Shown here: one piece after another, positions 1 through 3,695 of the stretch
Position numbering within the stretch: the first letter of the stretch is position 1
How the letters are laid out: every line of letters starts with the position of its first letter
Program-made: the position numbers and the translations under genes
From: an uncultured Clostridia bacterium
GTDB taxonomy: Bacteria > Bacillota > Clostridia > UBA1381
Reading direction: 5' to 3'
Assembly (NCBI GenBank): GCA_944391635.1
Contig: CALXUL010000227.1
Location: forward strand, 1 to 5,605
DNA: 5,605 bases
Notes under the pieces: generated by a model
The model's input: only the letters and a program-made list of their open reading frames with translations
Told to the model about the DNA's origin: nothing
The model's database searches: none

Positions 1-705
1 CCTGTCAGGATAACAAGACTCTTCGCCCAAATCATCTACTGAAATTAACGGGAAATATCTTACGTTACTTGCAATCCAGTCAGCCATAATAAGAAGTCCT
101 GTAATAAGAATTTCCTGCGAAATTGTAAGAGCCGGTAACTCACTTACTTTTGAAAACCCCGCATAGCCTAAAGCCATATCAAACAGGATATCCCATATTT
201 GTTTCCACTCTTTCTCTTGCTTTCCAAAATAATTTTCAGGATATGTTTCCACCTGTTCATCTATACAGTCCTCATACCTATCTTGCTGCGGCTTCCCATG
301 GTGTGCCCCTGCAACAGACGCTAACCCTCTCGGGCATCTTTGAAAAATCAATATTGCCTCGCTCGCCAACGCATGCGTTGTGGATTTTTCCCGCGTGAAT
401 GTTTCCGGAATAATTAAATAATTTTTCAATCTCTCCCTCGCCTCAGGCAGACGTATCAAAATATTTCTCTGAAATAAAGCAGTTGCTTTTCCCAAATCAT
501 GAACCAACCCCAAAAAAGAGAGAGTATTTGCGGCAAGTTCTTCATCCAGCCCTATTGCATATCTGACAGATTCGGGTATCCAATTTTGATAAAGCCGTCT
601 TATTATTCCTGCCGTGTCCATTCCATGCATCCATAGCGGAAGCCACTCATTACTATCATCAGGGTTTGTTTTTCCGGCAAGACTCTTTACTTTTAGATGT
701 AACAT
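1..705 (-). CDS. cas3: CRISPR-associated Cas3, N-terminal HD nuclease domain (partial, runs off left edge)
   Basis: The first 235 residues are visible and the frame stays open to the left edge. All expected HD-nuclease metal ligands of Cas3 are present: H27 (in WLPLWMHGMD), H69-D70 with K73 (GLVHDLGKA), H111 (THALASEA), H135-H136 (AGAHHGKP) and D209 (MADWIAS). In Cas3 this domain cuts single-stranded target DNA after Cascade recruitment; the helicase part would lie outside the window. The WLPL..H opening about 20 residues from the start, FQ after the HDLGKA motif, and ADWIASN followed by a YFPL segment resemble type I-E Cas3 proteins. The subtype is an inference. The ATG at 705 was chosen because it places the first His at residue 27, as is usual, and is preceded by a weak AAGGGTG about 11 bases upstream. 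The same frame is open upstream to a TAG at 763-765 but has no start codon there. The remaining cas genes would be expected further left. Confidence 0.9.
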   Translation of the reverse strand, partial: MLHLKVKSLAGKTNPDDSNEWLPLWMHGMDTAGIIRRLYQNWIPESVRYAIGLDEELAANTLSFLGLVHDLGKATALFQRNILIRLPEARERLKNYLIIPETFTREKSTTHALASEAILIFQRCPRGLASVAGAHHGKPQQDRYEDCIDEQVETYPENYFGKQEKEWKQIWDILFDMALGYAGFSKVSELPALTISQEILITGLLIMADWIASNVRYFPLISVDDLGEESCYPDR

Positions 706-872
706 AGTATAACAATCACCCTTTTTCTTTAGTCTCTCTTCAAAATCATCTTCATTTATAGACTACCAAACAAAAACTTTTCATCTACTATACAAAACCA
801 ATCATTACGCCCTTCATTCTTTGTGCAATATGTAAATATTTAGTTATATAAAATCTGTATTTTTATGCATTT

Positions 873-901
873 ATAATAACATATTTTAATATATTTTTCA
901 A
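873..901 (-). promoter_or_regulatory. Candidate promoter for the cas3 transcript
   Basis: On the minus strand TTGAAA (901-896) is followed after 17 bases by TATTAT (878-873). This would start RNA near 866 and leave a leader of about 160 bases before cas3. The surrounding DNA is so AT-rich (about 11% G+C over 841-960) that -10-like strings arise easily by chance, so the call is tentative. Confidence 0.35.
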
Positions 902-963
902 CATAATTATCTATTTTTTTCCAAATTATATTTTTTGTAAATTATCTTTTTTAAAAATATGGC

Positions 964-1005
964 AAAATAAAAAAGGCAGGGAATCTTTTCAAAAGACACC
1001 CCACC
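964..1005 (-). terminator. Intrinsic (Rho-independent) terminator, minus strand
   Basis: The minus-strand RNA folds into a stem of 14 paired positions with one T-T mismatch. The arms are 1005-992 and 988-975, the loop is the three bases 991-989, and a TTTTTTATTTT tract follows (974-964). Three of the pairs are G-U wobbles that become A-C mismatches on the plus strand, so the structure works only for leftward transcription. It lies about 280 bases beyond the operon terminator, so it either backs that one up or ends a separate short transcript. Confidence 0.78.
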
Positions 1006-1114
1006 CACTTAATTGTTATTCAAATTTCCTGTCAGCATTGCTATATTTTCTCCTCTACCAGACATATTGTATCTGACATTACTGTATTCAACCTTCCGCT
1101 AAATTATTCTAAAA
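968..1114 (-). ncRNA. Candidate small transcript of about 145 nt (unclassified)
   Basis: The stretch is bounded by a promoter-like site (1149-1121) and the strong terminator at 964-1005, with no gene of normal size inside. A TGTCAG (1078-1073) can pair with CTGACA (1035-1030), enclosing 37 bases. An alternative stem, CAGATA (1075-1070) with TGTCTG (1064-1059), uses some of the same bases. It also holds a tiny frame of 18 codons (1065-1009; begins MSGRGENIAM) that overlaps an AGAGGAG site (1056-1050) placed 11 bases before an internal ATG (1038). It does not match any RNA family that I recognise. It could equally be a small peptide gene or the decayed end of a lost gene. Confidence 0.25.
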
Positions 1115-1120
1115 ATATTT

Positions 1121-1149
1121 TATATACAATGTATTTGATAACAAAACAA
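1121..1149 (-). promoter_or_regulatory. Candidate promoter for the short leftward transcript
   Basis: On the minus strand TTGTTT (1149-1144) is separated by 17 bases from TATATA (1126-1121), which predicts RNA start near 1114. Spacing is ideal but both boxes deviate from consensus and the DNA is AT-rich. Confidence 0.35.
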
Positions 1150-1266
1150 GTCGTTCTGTTTTTGTATTATGCGGATACGGTAGATTGGCTGCTATCCAAA
1201 AAGATGACCGGTACTTCCGAAGATATAACAGAATACTTTCTTTCTATAATTAAACTATATTATTAA
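1129..1266 (+). CDS. Short hypothetical ORF (45 codons), doubtful
   Basis: This is an ATG-initiated plus-strand frame of 45 codons ending in TAA. It opens MYLITKQVVLFLYY and continues with a segment VDWLLSKKM followed by SEDITEYFLSIIKLYY. The second half has the charge and hydrophobic pattern of a pair of short helices. It lies against the direction of all neighbours, and no ribosome binding site is visible before the ATG. A second plus-strand frame and a minus-strand frame are also open over much of the same DNA without starts, so coding is uncertain. No family was recognised. It may be a small orphan gene, a decayed remnant or chance. Confidence 0.22.
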   Translation: MYLITKQVVLFLYYADTVDWLLSKKMTGTSEDITEYFLSIIKLYY

Positions 1267-1280
1267 TTTAAAATAATTAA

Positions 1281-1303
1281 GGGCAGGTGTGTAACACCTG
1301 TCC
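1281..1303 (-). terminator. Intrinsic terminator of the carD-ispD-ispF-HD operon
   Basis: A 10-bp stem (1303-1294 with 1290-1281, one G-U pair) closes a three-base loop and is followed on the minus strand by the T-rich run TTAATTATTTT (1280-1270). It begins 34 bases after the stop of the HD-domain gene. There is no T-tract on the plus-strand side, so it is read as a leftward terminator. The tract is interrupted by A residues, so some read-through is possible. Confidence 0.75.
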
Positions 1304-1337
1304 AAAAAGAGTTTTGACATAGTTATACTGTATACCC

Positions 1338-1817
1338 TCAAACCGCAGCAAACGGCGCATTAAGGTACGGAGCAGAAAAGAATGTTTCCAAAACAGAACA
1401 GTATTTATCAACAAGACTTACAAGAATGCTTTCCCTGCAAACCGGCGGCAATGGCACTAACGGAAACATATGTTTTCGTATAATTTCGCCTTCTTTTACA
1501 GTGATATTAAAATCCGCTTTCGCATTTTTATATGCCGTTTTCGGGTGGGAAAATCCATGAAGCCTGTGTCCAGGATCCTTTTCGTGCCAATCATACAAAA
1601 AATAATCGTGCAGCAAAGCTCCGCGTACAAGTTCCTTCCTGCTGCAGCCGATACCAAAGCGCATATCCAAATACAAACAATAATAAGCAACGGCAACAGA
1701 ATGTTCATAGCATGATGTATTTCCATGCTGTACAAATTCTTTCATCATCTTTATACGTTTTTTATTCAGCACATCCGCTGCAAGCAGCAAAAATACCTCA
1801 ACCGCTGTATTCTTCAT
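1338..1817 (-). CDS. HD-domain protein (predicted phosphohydrolase), last gene of the isp operon
   Basis: The protein has 159 residues and one HD-superfamily domain that spans nearly its whole length. The expected metal ligands are visible: H39 (YEHSVAVAYY), the H70-D71 doublet (GALLHDYFLYDWHEKD), a histidine in the following helix (H91 in FSHPKTA or H116 in IRKHMFPL) and D137 (LVDKYCSVLE). HD proteins of this type hydrolyse phosphate mono- or diesters of nucleotides or related compounds; the substrate of this one cannot be told from the sequence. It resembles an uncharacterised single-domain family that I associate with Clostridia. Its ATG overlaps the ispF stop as ATGA, with no good ribosome binding site of its own, so translation is probably coupled to ispF. 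An operon terminator follows. No membrane segment or signal peptide is seen. Confidence 0.87.
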   Translation of the reverse strand: MKNTAVEVFLLLAADVLNKKRIKMMKEFVQHGNTSCYEHSVAVAYYCLYLDMRFGIGCSRKELVRGALLHDYFLYDWHEKDPGHRLHGFSHPKTAYKNAKADFNITVKEGEIIRKHMFPLVPLPPVCRESILVSLVDKYCSVLETFFSAPYLNAPFAAV

Positions 1818-2281
1818 TTCATCAGCACAACCGCCATTGCGCTTATGCCTTCCCCCCGTCCTTCAAAACCGAGTTTCTCGGTAGTAGTAGCCTTTACATT
1901 TATATCCTGTATACCCACACCGAGAGCATCAGCAATATTTAGACGCATTTTTTCGATATATCCGGAAAGCTTAGGTTTCTGCGCAATTATTGTCACATCA
2001 GCATTTACAAGCGAATACCCTGCTCGTTTTGCAAGATCCACAGTTTCCTTAAGTAAAATCATACTTGAAATGCCTTTAAATCTGCTATCGGTATCAGGAA
2101 AATGTCTGCCTATATCTCCTAATCCAGCTGCTCCGAGAATTGCATCGCAAAGCGCATGCAGTGCAACATCCGCATCCGAATGGCCAAGCAATCCCAGCTC
2201 ATACGGTATCTTCTCGCCGCATAATATCAATTCCCGTCCTTCAACTAATTTATGGACGTCATAGCCCTGACCTATTCTCAC
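1814..2281 (-). CDS. ispF: 2-C-methyl-D-erythritol 2,4-cyclodiphosphate synthase
   Basis: IspF converts CDP-ME 2-phosphate to the cyclic diphosphate MEcPP with release of CMP, in the MEP pathway of isoprenoid synthesis; it works as a cytosolic homotrimer. At 155 residues it has the normal full length. The zinc ligands D8, H10 (GQGYDVHKL) and H42 are in their usual positions, with HSDAD at 34-38, FPDTD at 61-65 and the C-terminal TTTEKLGFEGRGEG block (132-145) that contacts CMP and the diphosphate. The start is GTG, chosen because it gives the canonical MRIGQGYDVH N-terminus and has AAAGGAG (2297-2291) nine bases upstream. The G of that GTG is also the last base of the ispD TAG stop, a 1-base overlap. 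The preceding gene encodes the enzyme that supplies the substrate of the intervening kinase IspE, which is not in the window. Confidence 0.98.
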   Translation of the reverse strand: MRIGQGYDVHKLVEGRELILCGEKIPYELGLLGHSDADVALHALCDAILGAAGLGDIGRHFPDTDSRFKGISSMILLKETVDLAKRAGYSLVNADVTIIAQKPKLSGYIEKMRLNIADALGVGIQDINVKATTTEKLGFEGRGEGISAMAVVLMK

Positions 2282-2958
2282 TAATTTTTACTCCTTTCTG
2301 TCAATATACGCTCTGCAACAAAAATATCCTCTGGCGTTGTAATTTTTATATTCTCATAGCTGCCTTCGGTTATCTTTATTTGTACGCCGGCTCTTTCCAT
2401 AATCATACAATCATCGGTTGCAATAAACCCATCTTTTTCAGCACGAATATGTTCTTCGAAAAGCGCAAGTCTTGAAAATACCTGCGGCGTCTGAATCAAA
2501 ACCGCATTTTCTCGTCGTACTGTACTGCTTATAAAACCCTTTTTGGAAAGTTTGACCGTATCCTTTGGTATAACTCCAACAGCAGCAGCGCCATATTTTT
2601 GCGCGGCAAACACAGCCGCTCTGATTATATCCGGCAAAACCAGAGCTCTTGCCCCATCATGAACTGCAGCCATATCACATTCGGATGCAGCAAGCCCGCG
2701 CATAACCGACTCCTGCCTTGTCGCTCCCCCCTCACATACTTTAACAGGAATATTAAACTCGCTTAATATTTCCTTACATTTTGTTATATCTTCACTGCCT
2801 GTCACTATTACAAGCTCGTCAAATACACGGCTATCATACATTGCCTTAATGGTATGCCACAAAATACACTTACCCAAAAGCGGCATATATACCTTGTTAA
2901 AACCTGTACCCATACGGGTACCTTTTCCTGCTGCAACTACTATTCCGCAAACACTCAT
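2281..2958 (-). CDS. ispD: 2-C-methyl-D-erythritol 4-phosphate cytidylyltransferase
   Basis: IspD couples CTP to MEP to give CDP-ME, the third step of the MEP pathway. The protein is 225 residues, the normal length for a stand-alone IspD. It shows the nucleotide-binding loop AAGKGTRMG (9-17, with the catalytic R15), a lysine in NKVYMPLLGK (K22), GGATRQESV (77-85), VHDGARAL (99-106), DTVK (133-136), TPQVF (157-161), TDD (181-183) and NIKITTPED (203-211, with K205). The tetrapeptide VYMP replaces the more usual QYLP after the conserved lysine, which is a mild variation. The ATG is preceded by AGGAGG (2968-2963) with only four bases between. It lies 74 bases after carD, a gap filled by an inverted repeat, and overlaps ispF by one base. 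Confidence 0.97.
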   Translation of the reverse strand: MSVCGIVVAAGKGTRMGTGFNKVYMPLLGKCILWHTIKAMYDSRVFDELVIVTGSEDITKCKEILSEFNIPVKVCEGGATRQESVMRGLAASECDMAAVHDGARALVLPDIIRAAVFAAQKYGAAAVGVIPKDTVKLSKKGFISSTVRRENAVLIQTPQVFSRLALFEEHIRAEKDGFIATDDCMIMERAGVQIKITEGSYENIKITTPEDIFVAERILTERSKN

Positions 2959-2962
2959 AATG

Positions 2963-2968
2963 CCTCCT
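2963..2968 (-). promoter_or_regulatory. Ribosome binding site of ispD
   Basis: A perfect AGGAGG lies four bases before the ispD ATG, slightly closer than usual. It sits 11 bases downstream of the inverted repeat between carD and ispD. Confidence 0.8.
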
Positions 2969-2979
2969 ATATAAACAAA

Positions 2980-3027
2980 GCAGCAAACCTAAACACCGGT
3001 TTTATACCGCTGTAAAATGTTTGCTGC
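2980..3027 (-). promoter_or_regulatory. Inverted repeat between carD and ispD (attenuator, processing or partial terminator)
   Basis: On the minus strand GCAGCAAAC (3027-3019) pairs perfectly with GTTTGCTGC (2988-2980). The 30-base interior contains a second small hairpin, CGGT/ACCG around a five-base loop. A T-rich run, TTTGTTTATAT, follows the outer stem directly. The structure starts five bases after the carD stop and ends just before the ispD ribosome binding site. It could act as a weak terminator that lowers ispDF relative to carD, as an RNase processing site, or as a stabilising 3' end for carD mRNA. The hairpin is seen directly; the role is inferred. Confidence 0.6.
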
Positions 3028-3032
3028 ACAAA

Positions 3033-3521
3033 TTACTCGATCAACTGGTCAACAGTATCACACATTATATTTTCAATATCACTTTTCCCGGCAACAGAAG
3101 AAAGAACAAGTTCACTAACCATTATTTGTTTTGCTGAATTGAGCATTTTTCTCTCGCTTGTAGACAAGCCCTTTTGCCTGTCGCGATACATAAGCTCCTT
3201 TACCACAGACAATACCTGGTAAATATCACCTGACTTAATCTTAAGCATATTCTCGCGGTGCCGCTTGTTCCAGTTTGAGTCCTTATAAATTGGAGCCTTT
3301 CTAAACGCTTCAAGCACCTTCCCAGCCTCATCCTTACTGATAACAAACCTTACTCCAATCTCATCACAATGTGATTCCGGTATCATAACTGTCATGTCTC
3401 CGGCAGGCATACGCATAATATAATATGACTGTTTTTTGCCAAGAAACTCTTTCTCTTCAATAGCTTCAATAACACCCGCGCCATGCATTGGGTAAACTAT
3501 CTTGTCTCCTATTGAATACAT
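3033..3521 (-). CDS. carD: CarD/CdnL-family RNA polymerase-binding transcription regulator
   Basis: The protein has 162 residues, normal for the short CarD-like proteins. The N-terminal RNA-polymerase interaction domain (about 1-55) begins with MYSIGDKIVYPMHGAGVI, the Tudor-like fold that binds the RNA polymerase beta subunit. The C-terminal helical DNA-binding domain (about 60-145) includes NWNKRHREN (83-91), whose W84 corresponds to the tryptophan of Mycobacterium CarD that wedges into the promoter at the upstream edge of the bubble. It also has KSGD (96-99), the RDRQKGLSTSERKML stretch (113-127) and an AKQIMVSEL helix. Such proteins stabilise open complexes at rRNA and other housekeeping promoters. 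An AAAGGGG about ten bases before the ATG is the likely ribosome binding site. It is the first gene behind a strong promoter and is followed by ispD-ispF-HD. Confidence 0.95.
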   Translation of the reverse strand: MYSIGDKIVYPMHGAGVIEAIEEKEFLGKKQSYYIMRMPAGDMTVMIPESHCDEIGVRFVISKDEAGKVLEAFRKAPIYKDSNWNKRHRENMLKIKSGDIYQVLSVVKELMYRDRQKGLSTSERKMLNSAKQIMVSELVLSSVAGKSDIENIMCDTVDQLIE

Positions 3522-3569
3522 CCTACTGATGCCCCTTTCCGGAACAAATGATTTCTCCCTCTATTTTCT

Positions 3570-3598
3570 ATTATATCATATCTCTTCCAAAAAGTCAA
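3570..3598 (-). promoter_or_regulatory. Sigma-A promoter of the carD-ispD-ispF-HD operon
   Basis: On the minus strand TTGACT (3598-3593) is separated by exactly 17 bases from a perfect TATAAT (3575-3570), which carries an extended -10 TG (TGATATAAT). RNA start is expected near 3563, leaving a leader of about 42 bases before carD. It lies in the 174-base gap after the MurE-ArgB gene, where no convincing terminator was found, so read-through from upstream could add to expression. Confidence 0.87.
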
Positions 3599-3695
3599 AA
3601 TATTATATTAACACAACACTCACAAAATTTCAAGTTCTTTTTTGTAAAACTTTATACTACGTGATAATGCGTAAAAAAACATTATATTGATTTTT

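Larger units (their letters stand above)
706..1337. other. Gene-poor intergenic region between cas3 and the carD-isp operon
   Basis: No gene longer than about 45 codons is supported in these 632 bases. From right to left the region holds the operon terminator (1281-1303), a short plus-strand reading frame (1129-1266), a promoter-like site with a possible small minus-strand transcript (about 1149 to 964) ending in a second terminator, an exceptionally AT-rich block (841-960) with a promoter-like site, and an open, coding-like stretch without a start codon just before cas3 (706-839). No CRISPR repeat units or transposon ends were seen. Confidence 0.7.

Noticed and set aside
150..398. Plus-strand open frame of 82 codons
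   Set aside because: It lies wholly inside the cas3 HD domain on the other strand, has no recognisable motif and low-complexity Pro/Ser/His content typical of a shadow frame.
1281..1303. The operon hairpin as a bidirectional terminator also serving plus-strand transcription
   Set aside because: On the plus strand the stem is followed by AAAAAGAG rather than a T-tract, so only the leftward reading fits.
1256..1318. Minus-strand frame of about 20 codons (begins MSKLFLDRC) across the terminator
   Set aside because: It runs through the terminator stem, has no ribosome binding site and is explained by the hairpin sequence.
706..1337. CRISPR array between cas3 and the terminator
   Set aside because: No direct repeat of 20 or more bases at regular spacing was found by reading this stretch.
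1725..2264. Plus-strand open frame of 179 codons opposite ispF
   Set aside because: It is antisense to a textbook ispF with all catalytic residues. The Ser/Pro-rich product has no family features.
3502..3690. Plus-strand open frame of 62 codons
   Set aside because: It covers the carD promoter and leader in the opposite direction, is strongly AT-driven and has no ribosome binding site or family resemblance.
3601..3695. Intrinsic terminator after the MurE-ArgB gene
   Set aside because: Only weak pairings were found (for example ACAAAA with TTTTGT, or ATAATG with CATTAT around long loops) without a GC-rich stem followed by a T-tract.
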